DNA of 64,000 nucleotides from Nonomuraea sp. SBT364 (GTDB lineage Bacteria > Actinomycetota > Actinomycetes > Streptosporangiales > Streptosporangiaceae): contig NZ_LAVL01000022.1 of the NCBI RefSeq assembly GCF_001083785.1, forward strand, positions 24,627 through 88,626. The letters run 5' to 3'. The position numbers and the translations under genes were made by a program. The notes beneath the pieces are model-generated. The model had not been told where the DNA came from, did no database searches, and saw only the letters and a program-made list of their open reading frames with translations. Of the stretch, positions 1 through 8,109 are shown in pieces. The number at the start of each line of letters is the position of its first letter. The stretch's first letter is position 1.

Positions 1-220
1 CGATGCCCGAGGCGACGGTGATGAGCAGGATGCCGGGCAGCAGGTAGTTCACGTAGGGGCCCGATCCGGTGTCGATCGCGCCGCCGAACACGTACACGAA
101 CATCAGCATCATCGCGATCGGCATGATCGCGGTGGTGATGATGGTGTCCATGCTGCGGGTGATGTGGCGCAGGGATCGTCCCAGCAGGGTGGTCGTGTCT
201 GCGAGGAAGTGCGTGGTCAT
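1..220 (-). CDS. ABC-2 type exporter permease, N-terminal part (runs off the window)
   Basis: The first about 73 codons are present, reading from an ATG at 220 and running off the left edge. The visible protein starts MTTHFLADTTTLLGRSLRH and then enters a hydrophobic stretch (IITTAIMPIAMMLMFVYVF) followed by a conserved-looking YVNYLLPGILL segment, which is how DrrB-type ABC-2 permeases begin. It lies 11 bases downstream of the stop codon of the ATPase gene, with GGGCCCTCC just before the ATG, so the two are one operon. Role by family: the membrane half of a drug or lipid exporter. The substrate cannot be read from the sequence. Confidence 0.85.
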   Translation of the reverse strand, partial: MTTHFLADTTTLLGRSLRHITRSMDTIITTAIMPIAMMLMFVYVFGGAIDTGSGPYVNYLLPGILLITVASGI

Positions 221-231
221 GGAGGGCCCCT

Positions 232-1002
232 CTACGCGTTCGTGCCGACGAGGGCGAGGAAGACGTCCTCCAGGGTGGGCTGCTTTTCGACGTATTCGGC
301 CTTCGCGGGCGGCAGGAGCCGCTTCAGCTCGGCCAGGGTGCCGTTGACCAGGATGCGGCCCTGGTGCAGGATCGCGATCCGGTCGGCGAGCTGTTCGGCC
401 TCGTCCAGGTATTGGGTGGTGAGCAGCACCGTCGTCCCTCGGCCGGTGAGCTCCTTGACGGCCTGCCACACCTCGACGCGTCCCTGCGGGTCGAGCCCGG
501 TCGTCGGCTCGTCCAGGAAGATCACCGGCGGGTCGCCGATGAGGCTCATCGCGATGTCCAGGCGGCGGCGCATGCCGCCGGAGTAGGCCGACACCTTCCG
601 CGTGCCCGCGTCGGTGAGCGAGAAGCGCTCCAGCAGGTCGTCGGCGATCCTGCCCGGATCCTTGAGGTGACGCAGCCGGGCGACCAGCACCAGGTTCTCC
701 CGCCCGGTGAGGATCGCGTCGACCGCCGCGAACTGCCCCGTCAGGCTGATCGACTCGCGCACGTCCGCCGGTTGCGTGGCGACGTCGAAGCCGTCGACCC
801 GGGCCGTGCCCGCGTCGGCCTTGAGCAGCGTGGCCAGGATCTTCACCACCGTGGTCTTGCCCGCCCCGTTCGAGCCGAGCAGGGCGAAGATGCTGCCGCG
901 CGCCACTTCGAAGTCCACGCCACGCAGCACCCGCACTTCCTTGTACGACTTCTCCAGGCCCCGCACGTGGATCGCGGGCTCCGGAACCTTGTTGGCTGTC
1001 AT
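232..1002 (-). CDS. ABC exporter ATP-binding protein (DrrA-like)
   Basis: Cytoplasmic ATPase that would power the ABC-2 permease immediately downstream. It shows the Walker A GSNGAGKT, the signature YSGGM, Walker B VIFLDEPTTGLD and an H-loop-region TTQYLDEAEQLADRI in which Gln stands where many ABC proteins have His; the TTQYLDEA form is usual in DrrA-type exporters. The C-terminal tail (PTLEDVFLALVG) is the typical DrrA ending. I chose the ATG at 1002 (MTANKVPEP), which has GGAT upstream; an in-frame GTG at 1029 would add nine residues. It is the fourth gene of a leftward operon behind a DUF2089 protein, a small membrane protein and a SHOCT-like protein. Confidence 0.93.
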   Translation of the reverse strand: MTANKVPEPAIHVRGLEKSYKEVRVLRGVDFEVARGSIFALLGSNGAGKTTVVKILATLLKADAGTARVDGFDVATQPADVRESISLTGQFAAVDAILTGRENLVLVARLRHLKDPGRIADDLLERFSLTDAGTRKVSAYSGGMRRRLDIAMSLIGDPPVIFLDEPTTGLDPQGRVEVWQAVKELTGRGTTVLLTTQYLDEAEQLADRIAILHQGRILVNGTLAELKRLLPPAKAEYVEKQPTLEDVFLALVGTNA

Positions 1003-1067
1003 GCAGAGATCCGTTCTCGGTTTCGTCACGGATGGTCGCGCATGGCGCGATCGACGGTGGACGGCGC

Positions 1068-1490
1068 CTACTCGCAGTAGACCCGTATCTTGGCGTCGGG
1101 CTGGTCGACCTCCAGGGTCACCTCGTCGAGGTGCTCCACGAGCGCTTCGAGGTGCTCGGGCTTGAGCTGCGTCAGGTCGAACGGCACCCCCGACCTGTCC
1201 AGCTCGGCGTTGGCCCGTTCCAGGGCCCGCGGCGGGATCAGGGCCGCCAGTTGGACGCCGGCCCGCAGCAGTTGCAGCGGCACCCTTACGTCGATCCGCC
1301 CCGGTTCGCCCTCGTCAAAGGTGTGCGCGATCAGCCGCAGGTACTTCGCCTTGCCCTTCGGCCGGGCGTCGGGGCTCGACGTCGCCGGATACGGGTCACG
1401 TTCGAGCGCGGCGATGAGCCGCTCCGCCTCCTCTGCGGTGATCTTGCCCTCGACCAGCATGTCGAGGACGTCCTTGCGCTGTTCGTTCAT
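1068..1490 (-). CDS. SHOCT-like domain protein (YvlB-type)
   Basis: 140-residue soluble protein. The N-terminus (KDVLDMLVEGKITAEEAERL) is a short-C-terminal-domain-like helix pair as found at the start of YvlB-type proteins. The middle (KYLRLIAHTFDEGEPGRIDVRVPL) is the beta-rich part seen in that family, and the last third is helical and acidic. It starts ten bases after the stop of the small membrane protein gene and precedes the ABC ATPase gene by about 65 bases. Members of this family sit with DUF2089 regulators and envelope-stress operons in Gram-positive bacteria. Molecular function is unknown. Confidence 0.72.
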   Translation of the reverse strand: MNEQRKDVLDMLVEGKITAEEAERLIAALERDPYPATSSPDARPKGKAKYLRLIAHTFDEGEPGRIDVRVPLQLLRAGVQLAALIPPRALERANAELDRSGVPFDLTQLKPEHLEALVEHLDEVTLEVDQPDAKIRVYCE

Positions 1491-1500
1491 CGGACTTCTC

Positions 1501-1761
1501 CTATCTGACGGCCACGAGCACGGCCGTACGGCTGTACTCGATGTCGAATCGGGTGCCGGGCAGCGCGAAGACGATGCGCCAGCCGGTGCGCAGTGCCTTC
1601 ACCACGTCGACGCGAAATATGACGCACGCCACGACCGCCCCCAGGACGGCCAGGACCACGATCGGTGAGAGCACGAGCACGACCGGGAGTATCGGGACCC
1701 AGATCCGGATGCGGCGACGGTCGGGGCGTTTGACCCGTACGGTCACCAACTGCGGCATCAT
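1501..1761 (-). CDS. Small membrane protein between DUF2089 and SHOCT-like genes
   Basis: 86 residues starting MMPQLVTVRVKRPDRRRIRIW, then one long or two short hydrophobic segments (PILPVVLVLSPIVVLAVLGAVVACVIF) and a basic/aromatic tail ending in VLVAVR. The start overlaps the end of the DUF2089 gene (stop at 1758-1760, ATG at 1759-1761), so the two are probably translationally coupled. I do not recognise a named family. The position between a regulator and a YvlB-like protein suggests a membrane sensor or anchor for that pair, which is inference. Confidence 0.7.
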   Translation of the reverse strand: MMPQLVTVRVKRPDRRRIRIWVPILPVVLVLSPIVVLAVLGAVVACVIFRVDVVKALRTGWRIVFALPGTRFDIEYSRTAVLVAVR

Positions 1762-2135
1762 GTACGGCCCTCCAGATCGGACAAGGCCTGTTGCGCGGTG
1801 ATCTCGCCACGGCGCAACCGATCGATGACGTCGGCCCGCGACGGCGCCGGATCGGTCTCGACGAAGTCGAGCATCTGCGTGATCCGGTTCAGCCGCGCCT
1901 TGATCGTCGGGTAGCTGACCCCGAAGATCCGCTCCATCTGCTTGATGGAACCGTGGCACCGCACGAACGCCGTGACGAAGATCTGATCCTCGACGCTGAG
2001 CTGCGCCAGCTGCGGCAGCTCGAACTCGCCCTCGATCGCCACGCCGCTGCCCGTCAGGCGCACCCGCTCGACGACGAACGGCTGGCCCCGGGTCAGGTTC
2101 GTGAGTTCCTGCCAGTCCATCGCCTGATCTGTCAT
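1758..2135 (-). CDS. DUF2089 family protein, probable HTH regulator
   Basis: 125 residues. The central part (LAQLSVEDQIFVTAFVRCHG, then MERIFGVSYPTIKARLNRI) is the helix-turn-helix-like core of DUF2089, resembling a sigma-4 or winged recognition fold. The C-terminus (ADVIDRLRRGEITAQQALSDL) carries a second SHOCT-like helix pair, echoing the one at the start of the SHOCT-like protein in the same operon. It is the first gene of the leftward operon that ends in the ABC exporter, and its upstream region is A+T-rich with several TCAAGA/TCTTGA elements. An ATG 15 bases further in (MDWQEL) is an alternative start. Role as the operon's regulator is inferred. Confidence 0.8.
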   Translation of the reverse strand: MTDQAMDWQELTNLTRGQPFVVERVRLTGSGVAIEGEFELPQLAQLSVEDQIFVTAFVRCHGSIKQMERIFGVSYPTIKARLNRITQMLDFVETDPAPSRADVIDRLRRGEITAQQALSDLEGRT

Positions 2136-2137
2136 AT

Positions 2138-2200
2138 CTCAAGTTATAACGGGCCGATCTTCAATTTTCAAGAAGTAGATCTTGAATTTCTTGAACAACG
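2138..2200 (-). promoter_or_regulatory. A+T-rich promoter/operator of the DUF2089-ABC operon
   Basis: Between the divergent DUF2089 gene and the binding-protein gene the base composition drops sharply. It contains an exact inverted repeat TCAAGA (2168-2173), six-base spacer, TCTTGA (2180-2185), a further TTCTTGAA at 2188-2195 and TCAAG at 2139-2143. The reiterated TCAAGA/TCTTGA half-sites look like binding sites for a dimeric regulator, most simply the adjacent DUF2089 protein. No footprint data can be inferred from sequence. Confidence 0.5.
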
Positions 2201-2278
2201 GCGGAGCGTGGGCCCGCGGCGTCGTCCCGCGCAGCATCCCGGCATACTGCAACCAATCACCACGGGAGACACCAACGC

Positions 2279-3415
2279 ATGAACACGCCACCATCGCCAT
2301 CCGCAGTGGAGCGGGCTGAGGGATCATCGATCCGGATCGGCGCCCTCGTCCCGCTGACCCGGCCCGGCTGGGTCGAGGCGGGCCGGCACTTGCTCGCCGG
2401 GCTCGACCTGGGCGTCCGCGAAGTCAATGACGCCGGTGGGATCGCCGGAAGACCACTCGAACTGGTGGTCCGAGACACCGCCGCCGATCCGCAGCGGGCC
2501 GCGGCGGCCGTGGACGAACTGGCCGGCCTGGGCGTGGCGGCCCTGGCCGGGGAGTATCACAGCGTCGTCGCCCGCGCCGCCGCCGCCAGGGCCGACGCCC
2601 TCGGCCTGCCGTTCCTCTGCTCGTCAGCGGTTCTCGACGCGCTCACCGAACAGCCGACGGACTGGGTCGCGCGGCTCGCCCCGGCGCAGTCCCACGGCTG
2701 GCGGATCTACGCGGACTTCCTGCTGGCCTCGGGCCACAGGCGAATCGCGGTAGCCGCCCAGCCGAGCGTCTACTGGGCGGCCGGGACGCGCATCCTGCGC
2801 GACCACCTGACTCCACGCGGCGGCACCGTCATCGAACTCGACGCGCAGGCACTCGCCCCCGAGGCCGTGTGCGACGAGCTCGCCGGCAATGGCGCGACAG
2901 CCCTCCTCCTGCTGGTCGGCCACCCTGAGCCGGCGGTGCCGATCGTCAAGTCCGTCCGCGCCGACCGGCGCCTCGCCGGCATCATGATCGGCGCTCCGGC
3001 CGGGCAGCCGGAGTTCGCCGAATGGGCGGCGCTGCTGGGCGGCGACGGGGCCGCGATCCCGTTCCTGCGCTACCTGCCCGAGCGCCTCGGCCCGCTCGGT
3101 GCCCGGGTCGAGGCCGCCCTCCGTGAACGCCTGGGCGAAACACCGTCCTTCGTGGCCTTCGAGGGCTATGACACGATCGCCGTCCTCGCCGAGGTGCTGC
3201 GTTCTCACGGCACCGACCGGGCGCGCGTCGCCGCATCCTGGCCGCGTGTCGCGGTCGAGGGCACCCGCGGCCGGATCCGGTTCTCCCGCACGCCGGGCAT
3301 CAGCGTCCGGCAATGGACCTGGACGCCCGTCCAGGTCGTCGACCGGGATCCGGCGGAACCCGATCGCTTCCGCATCCTTCACACCGGTGGCGGGCAACCG
3401 CCGGCAGCCGGATAG
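2279..3415 (+). CDS. Type-1 periplasmic-binding-fold protein (branched-chain amino acid/amide type)
   Basis: 378 residues with the Leu/Ile/Val-binding-protein fold: IRIGALVPLTRPGWVEAG, GLDLGVREVNDAGGIAGR, LVVRDTAADPQRAAAAV and later FVAFEGYDTIAVLAEVL are the usual landmarks of urea/amide/branched-chain amino acid receptors. There is no signal peptide or lipobox: the N-terminus (MNTPPSPSAVERAEGSS) is polar, so it is likely cytoplasmic or a sensor domain rather than a classical transport receptor. No permease or ATPase gene adjoins it. RBS GGGAG lies before the ATG. It is divergent from the DUF2089 operon. The ligand is unknown. Confidence 0.8.
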   Translation: MNTPPSPSAVERAEGSSIRIGALVPLTRPGWVEAGRHLLAGLDLGVREVNDAGGIAGRPLELVVRDTAADPQRAAAAVDELAGLGVAALAGEYHSVVARAAAARADALGLPFLCSSAVLDALTEQPTDWVARLAPAQSHGWRIYADFLLASGHRRIAVAAQPSVYWAAGTRILRDHLTPRGGTVIELDAQALAPEAVCDELAGNGATALLLLVGHPEPAVPIVKSVRADRRLAGIMIGAPAGQPEFAEWAALLGGDGAAIPFLRYLPERLGPLGARVEAALRERLGETPSFVAFEGYDTIAVLAEVLRSHGTDRARVAASWPRVAVEGTRGRIRFSRTPGISVRQWTWTPVQVVDRDPAEPDRFRILHTGGGQPPAAG

Positions 3416-3595
3416 GCGAGCTCGCTCCGTACGACAGGCGGCCCCGGTTCGGCCGTGCTCCAGGACCGCCGGACCGTTCGCGCATCGAAGGGGTCGTGGA
3501 TGGGTGCGTTACCTTCGGGCGCGCGTGCCCGTCATATGAGCAACGGCCGCGTACGCCTGCGGCCGTCGGACCGACCAACGACATAGGAGCCCAGG

Positions 3596-3970
3596 ATGCT
3601 GACGAACATCATGTATGTGACGGTTCACGTGACCGATCAGGACCGCGCGCTGAAGTTCTACACCGAAGGGCTCGGCCTGGAGAAGCGCGTCGACTACCCG
3701 GGACCGGAGGGACGCTTCCTCACCGTGGGCGTCGGCGACAGTCCGGTCGAGATCATCCTCTGGTCGCAAGGGCCGGGCGGCGCCGGTTCGCTCGTCCTCG
3801 AGTCGGATGATCTGAGGAAGGACTTCGAGGTGTTCCGCCGGCGGGGGGTAACCTTCGATCGCCCCGAACCGGAGGACTACCCGTTCGGCGTCCGCATCGA
3901 GGCGGTGGATCCGGACGGCAACCAGATCTCGCTGCGCCAGCAGCGCCGCCGCAACCGTGCCGACGGCTGA
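3596..3970 (+). CDS. VOC family (glyoxalase/bleomycin-resistance fold) protein
   Basis: 124 residues comprising one VOC module: MYVTVHVTDQDRALKFYTEGLGL at the N-terminus and RIEAVDPDGNQISLRQ at the C-terminus, the two beta-alpha-beta-beta-beta repeats. It contains the terminal DPDGN-x-I motif shared by glyoxalase-like and resistance proteins. The 30-base gap to the ECF sigma factor gene downstream suggests co-transcription; such VOC/sigma pairs are frequent in actinobacteria. An inverted repeat ACGGCCGC/GCGGCCGT (3543-3566) lies in the leader. Substrate unknown. Confidence 0.85.
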   Translation: MLTNIMYVTVHVTDQDRALKFYTEGLGLEKRVDYPGPEGRFLTVGVGDSPVEIILWSQGPGGAGSLVLESDDLRKDFEVFRRRGVTFDRPEPEDYPFGVRIEAVDPDGNQISLRQQRRRNRADG

Positions 3971-4000
3971 CCAGCGAGCAGATTCGAGGAAGACCGCAGG

Positions 4001-4879
4001 ATGACTGACACCAGCCGGACAGATGTGCTGGCCGAGGCGTTCGAGGCCCAGCGCGACCGGCTGAGCGCCGTAGCCCACCGGGTCCTCGGATCGCACGCCG
4101 ACGCCGAGGACGTGGTCCAGGAGGCCTGGATGCGGCTCGCCCGCCAGGACCCGACCACCATCGGGAATCTGGCGGGCTGGCTGACCACGGTCGTCGGCCG
4201 GATCAGCCTGGACGTCCTGCGGTCACGCCAGACCCGCCCCGAGTCGACCTACGGAGTCGGGCTGCCCGAGCTGGTGATAACCGCCGACGACAGCGCCGAG
4301 CCCGAAGAGACCGTGGCGCTCGCCGACTCGGTGGGGCTCGCGCTGCTCGTCGTCCTGGACGCGCTCGGGCCCAGCGAGCGGCTGACGTTCGTGCTGCACG
4401 ACCTGTTCGCGGTGCCGTTCGCCGAAATCGGCCAGATCCTCGGCAAGTCCGCCGACGCCACCAAGATGATCGCCAGCCGCGCCCGCAAGAAGGTGCGGGC
4501 GTCCGAGCGGCCGGCGGCCGTCAGGCGAGAGCAACGACGGGTCATCAGAGCCTTCAGCGCGGCCGCGACGGGCGGCGATTTCGAGGCGCTGCTGCGCGTG
4601 CTGGACCCGGACGTGAAGCTGACGGTCGACACCCCGGGCGGGGTCGTCGTCACCCTCGGCGCCACCGCGGTCGCCGCCGGCGCGCGGATGTTCTCCGGTG
4701 CCGGAGCACGCCATCGAGCGGTGCTCGTCAACGGGCTGCCCGGCCACGTGTCGTGGCGCGAGGACGGAACTCCGCTCTCCGTCCTCTCGTTCACGGTCAC
4801 CGGCGGCCGGATCGCCGCCATCGCGATCGTGATCGATCCCGCCAAGCTCGCATCGGCGCGCCTGCCGGCCCCCGCGTGA
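4001..4879 (+). CDS. ECF sigma factor with C-terminal SnoaL-like domain (SigJ-like)
   Basis: 292 residues. Sigma-2 (residues about 10-75) includes AHRVLGSHADAEDVVQEAWMRL. Sigma-4 (about 115-170) includes LGPSERLTFVLHDLFAVPFAEIGQILGKSADATKMIASRARKK in overlapping pieces. The rest (from VIRAFSAAATGGDFEALLRVL) is a SnoaL-like domain. The linker has LPELV where true ECF41 proteins have WLPEP, and the C-terminal domain lacks the DGGG loop, so this is an ECF group with the same architecture but not classical ECF41. No separate anti-sigma gene is adjacent, which fits autoinhibition by the fused domain. RBS GAGGAAG lies upstream, and the VOC gene precedes it. Confidence 0.88.
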   Translation: MTDTSRTDVLAEAFEAQRDRLSAVAHRVLGSHADAEDVVQEAWMRLARQDPTTIGNLAGWLTTVVGRISLDVLRSRQTRPESTYGVGLPELVITADDSAEPEETVALADSVGLALLVVLDALGPSERLTFVLHDLFAVPFAEIGQILGKSADATKMIASRARKKVRASERPAAVRREQRRVIRAFSAAATGGDFEALLRVLDPDVKLTVDTPGGVVVTLGATAVAAGARMFSGAGARHRAVLVNGLPGHVSWREDGTPLSVLSFTVTGGRIAAIAIVIDPAKLASARLPAPA

Positions 4880-4893
4880 CCCCGGGGCCCCTG

Positions 4894-6126
4894 TCAGTCG
4901 TCGATGGCCTGGTAGAGCGTGGTCCAGAAGTCGTGGATGAGCCGCATCACGTCCGGGGTGGACATCCCGGTCTGGGTGAGCAGGACTCCGGTGAGCCGGT
5001 TGTCCCTGTCGGCGTAGACGCTGGTGCCGGTACCACCGTCCCAGCCGAACTGACCGATGGGCGCGTAGTCGCCGCGGTGGGTGCGTACCGCCATCCCGAA
5101 GCCCCAGCCGCCGTGCAACCCCTGGCCGGACGACAGATGGACGAGGTTCCTGTACATGGCTTCCCGGGCGGCGAGCTGCCCGGGTGTGAGGCGGTTGGTG
5201 GTCATCAGCTCGACGGCGGGCCCGGACAGGATCCGCTCGCTCCCGTGCATGCCGCCGTTCAGCAGCATCCGGAAGTAGGCGTGGTAGTCGTCGGCCGTGG
5301 AGACCAGCCCACCGCCGCCGCCCTGGAACGCCGGGGGCTCGCCGTACCGCCCGCCTGCCGCCTCGTCCCACACGGCGAACTCGCCGGTCTGCGGGTCGGG
5401 CCCGTGAAGCGGCGGCAGCCGGTCGATCTTGCCGGCGGGCACGTGGAATCCGGTGTCCTTCATGCCCAGCGGATCGAGGACGCGCTCACGCAGGAACGTC
5501 TCCAGCGACTGGCCCGCGACCCTGGCGACGAGCACGCCGACCACCTCGTTGCTGAGGTCGTACTGCCACCGCTCCCCGGGCTGGTACGACAGCGGCAGCT
5601 CGCCGAGGCGGCGCATCCACTCGTCCGGCTCGGGCGCCGGCCCGGACGCGACGCTGTAGTCGGTCCGCTCGAAGGTCGCGGCCCTGATCGGGGAGTCCAT
5701 CAGCTCGAAGTCCACGCCGAGCCCGAACGTGGAGGTCAGCAGGTCCCGCACGGTGATCGGCCGCAGCGCCGGCACGGTGTCGTCCAGCGGGCCGTCGGGG
5801 CGCTTCAGCACCCGGCGGCCGGCGAGTTCGGGAAGCCACGGATCCACCGGGTCGTCCAGCCGCAGCCGGCACTCGTCCAGCAGCACCATCGCCGCCGCCA
5901 TCGTCACCGGCTTGGACGTGGACGCCATCCGGAAGATCGTGTCCCGGCGCATCGAATCGCCACCGTCGGGCCGCATCGTCCCGAGCGCTTCGACGTGCGT
6001 CTCGTCGCCCCGGCTGACCAGGGCGACCAGCCCGGGGATCTTCTTGGACTCGACATGCCGCGCCAGCACCCCGCGCAGTTTGCGCAGCCCCGACTGCGAG
6101 AAGCCGCTGTTGCTTTTACCCATCAT
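4894..6126 (-). CDS. Serine hydrolase, class C beta-lactamase/esterase fold
   Basis: 410 residues, no signal peptide (starts MMGKSNSGFSQSGL), so probably cytoplasmic. Catalytic S-x-x-K is visible as S69-T-S-K72 in FRMASTSKPVT, the Tyr motif is in QYDLSNEVVGVL (about residue 190), and a GWDGGTGTS segment occupies the place of the KTG triad near residue 350. The family includes EstB-like esterases, D-aminopeptidases and beta-lactamase-like enzymes; the substrate cannot be assigned. Two adjacent ATGs (6124-6126 and 6121-6123) follow a GAGGAATGAG ribosome site. It is divergently arranged with the MerR gene, with a palindrome-rich intergenic region between them. Confidence 0.87.
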   Translation of the reverse strand: MMGKSNSGFSQSGLRKLRGVLARHVESKKIPGLVALVSRGDETHVEALGTMRPDGGDSMRRDTIFRMASTSKPVTMAAAMVLLDECRLRLDDPVDPWLPELAGRRVLKRPDGPLDDTVPALRPITVRDLLTSTFGLGVDFELMDSPIRAATFERTDYSVASGPAPEPDEWMRRLGELPLSYQPGERWQYDLSNEVVGVLVARVAGQSLETFLRERVLDPLGMKDTGFHVPAGKIDRLPPLHGPDPQTGEFAVWDEAAGGRYGEPPAFQGGGGGLVSTADDYHAYFRMLLNGGMHGSERILSGPAVELMTTNRLTPGQLAAREAMYRNLVHLSSGQGLHGGWGFGMAVRTHRGDYAPIGQFGWDGGTGTSVYADRDNRLTGVLLTQTGMSTPDVMRLIHDFWTTLYQAIDD

Positions 6127-6187
6127 GAATACTCATTCCTCAGGTCGCGATGATGGCTACCGGCCCCTTCGAGGCGGCCATGTGATG

Positions 6188-6211
6188 AGGGTGCACCCTG
6201 ACCCAAGGTCA
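6188..6211. promoter_or_regulatory. Two abutting palindromes between serine hydrolase and MerR genes
   Basis: A perfect 12-base palindrome AGGGTGCACCCT (6188-6199) is immediately followed, sharing its last T, by TGACC-CAA-GGTCA (6199-6211), also perfect in its arms. A further GGTCAA follows at 6213-6218. On the minus strand this reads through TTGACC elements, as in MerR-controlled promoters. The likely ligand is the MerR protein encoded at 6307, acting on the hydrolase gene; this is inference. Confidence 0.55.
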
Positions 6212-6306
6212 AGGTCAACTCGCCCGGCGCGCTATCCTCGTCCCCGTGATCGCCCGCACCCCGTACCGCGAGACCGCCGGCCACCTCCCGCGGGTCCGCT
6301 GAGCCG

Positions 6307-7083
6307 ATGACGGACGGACTCACGATCGGTCAGGCGGCGGCGTTCGTCGGCGTCACGATCAAGACGGTGAGGCACTACCACCGGCTCGGCCTGGTCGCCG
6401 AGCCGGGACGCGACAGTTCCGGCTACCGCCGCTACCGGTCGGCCGATCTGCTCCGGCTGGTTCAGGTCCGCACCCTGGCCGAGGCCGGCGTGCCGCTGGC
6501 CGAGGTCGGTGACCTGCTCGACGCCGATCCCGAGCCGTTCGCCGCCGCCCTGGACGACGTCCACCGCCGGCTCACCGATCGGATCGAGGACCTGATCGCG
6601 CGCCGCGACACGCTGCACCGGCTCGCCCACGGCGACCGGGTCCTGCTGCCCGAGCGGGCCTGCGCGACCCTGGACCGACTCGCCGACCTCGGCTTCGAGC
6701 CCGAATACGTGGCCACGCAGCGGGAGGCCCTCGTGCTGGCCCGGGCGCTGATCCCGGAGATCTTCGACAGCTTCCTGACCCAGCTCGAACACTCCATCGC
6801 CGATCCCCTGATCGTCGAGCTGACCAAGCGCGGCCTGGCGGCGAGGTCCTGGGATCCGGACGACCCCCGGATCGAGGAGCTGGCCTCCGCGCTGGCCGAC
6901 CGGCTGCTCGCCAACCGCACGGCGCTGACGATGCCGGCCGGGCTCGGGAAGCAGTCCGACGCCGCCGCCCGCTACGAACTCGTCAACCACCACCGAGAGG
7001 ACCAGGAGCCGTCCATCGCCAGGCTGAACGCGCTGGTCGAAGCGAACCTGCGAGCGGCCGGCATCGACATCCCGCACCAGTGA
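6307..7083 (+). CDS. MerR family transcriptional regulator
   Basis: 258 residues. The N-terminal winged helix-turn-helix (LTIGQAAAFVGVTIKTVRHY, then HRLGLVAEPGRD, YRRYRSADLLRL) is unmistakable. A coiled-coil dimerisation helix follows (about residues 80-125) and then a helical C-terminal domain of about 130 residues with no cysteine-rich metal loop, so it is likely a sensor of an organic effector rather than a metal ion. It is divergent from the serine hydrolase with two palindromes in the shared promoter region, making that hydrolase the probable target. The ribosome site is weak. Confidence 0.92.
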   Translation: MTDGLTIGQAAAFVGVTIKTVRHYHRLGLVAEPGRDSSGYRRYRSADLLRLVQVRTLAEAGVPLAEVGDLLDADPEPFAAALDDVHRRLTDRIEDLIARRDTLHRLAHGDRVLLPERACATLDRLADLGFEPEYVATQREALVLARALIPEIFDSFLTQLEHSIADPLIVELTKRGLAARSWDPDDPRIEELASALADRLLANRTALTMPAGLGKQSDAAARYELVNHHREDQEPSIARLNALVEANLRAAGIDIPHQ

Positions 7084-7187
7084 CGGCCGCGCGTACCGGC
7101 CACTGACCACACGGCTTCTCCGCGATGTCACGTTCGCGGGTGCCCGGCTCGTCTGGACGTCAGCACGTACACGACGAGGAGGCAGCG

Positions 7188-8109
7188 ATGAGGGTACTGG
7201 TCGCGGGTGCGACGGGGGCGATCGGCCGGCCGCTGGTCGCGAGATTGCTGGAGGCGGGGCACGAGGTGCTGGCGCTGACGCGCGACCCGCGCGCGTCCGT
7301 TCCCGGCGCCAGTACGGTGGTGGCCGACGTGCTGGACCGCGACGGCCTGCTGCGGGCGGTGGAAGGGCTGCGCGCCGACGCGCTGATCCACGAGCTGACC
7401 GCTCTCGGCAAGGCCCCGGCCAGGTACGCGGACATGGCGTTGACCAACACCCTGCGCACCACCGGCACCCGGCACCTGCTGGAGGCCGCCCGCGCGGTGG
7501 GCGCGCGCCGGTTCGTCACCCAGTCGATGGTGCCCGGCTACGGGTTCCTCGACCACGGCGCACGTCCACTGACGGAGGAGGACCCGTTCGGCAGGGCGCG
7601 CGGCGTGCGGGCCGACCCGATCGTGGCGGCCAGGCGTTCCACGGAGCGGCAGGCGTTCGGCGCCGACGGGATCGACGGCATCGCCCTGCGCTACGGCGCG
7701 TTCTACGGCCTGTCCGCGTCGCGGAGCTTCGTCACCGCGCTGCGGGCCGGCAAGCTGCCCGTCCCCCGCGACGGCGGACGGACCATGTCGTGGATCCACC
7801 TCGCCGACGCAGCGGCGGCCACGGGTGGCGGCGCTGGAGAAGGGCAGGGCCGGGCAGGCGTACAACATCGTCGACGACACCCCGGTCACCTGGGGCGAGA
7901 TGTTCGGTGAGCACGCGCGCGCCGCCGGCACGAAGCCGCCCCGCGCACTCCCCGACCGCCTCATCCGCTTGGCCGCGCCGTACTTCGCCGCGCTGATGGT
8001 CGACACCTCCATGCGGGTGTCGAACGCGAAGGCGAAGGCCGAGCTCGGCTGGACGCCCGGCCGCCCCGCGATCAGCCTTGATGATCGAGCGCTGTCCGGA
8101 TCTGGCTGA
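7188..8109 (+). pseudogene. NAD-dependent epimerase/dehydratase, single-base frameshift
   Basis: Extended SDR family. From the ATG at 7188 (RBS GAGGAGG at 7176-7182) the protein begins MRVLVAGATGAIGRPLVARL, with the NAD-binding GATGAIG, and continues normally to SWIHLADAAAAT. The frame then shifts: an extra G in the GGG at 7823-7825 moves it by one, and the natural continuation (VAALEKGRAGQAYNIVDD through ELGWTPGRPA) is read in the next frame to a stop at 8107-8109. Without the extra base the product would be 306 residues, the usual size. This could be a recent mutation or a homopolymer sequencing error. Its end overlaps the convergent phosphotransferase gene by 38 bases. Confidence 0.85.

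Noticed and set aside
4001..4879. Classification of the first sigma factor as ECF41
   Set aside because: It lacks the WLPEP linker and the DGGG loop that define the group, although the overall architecture is the same.
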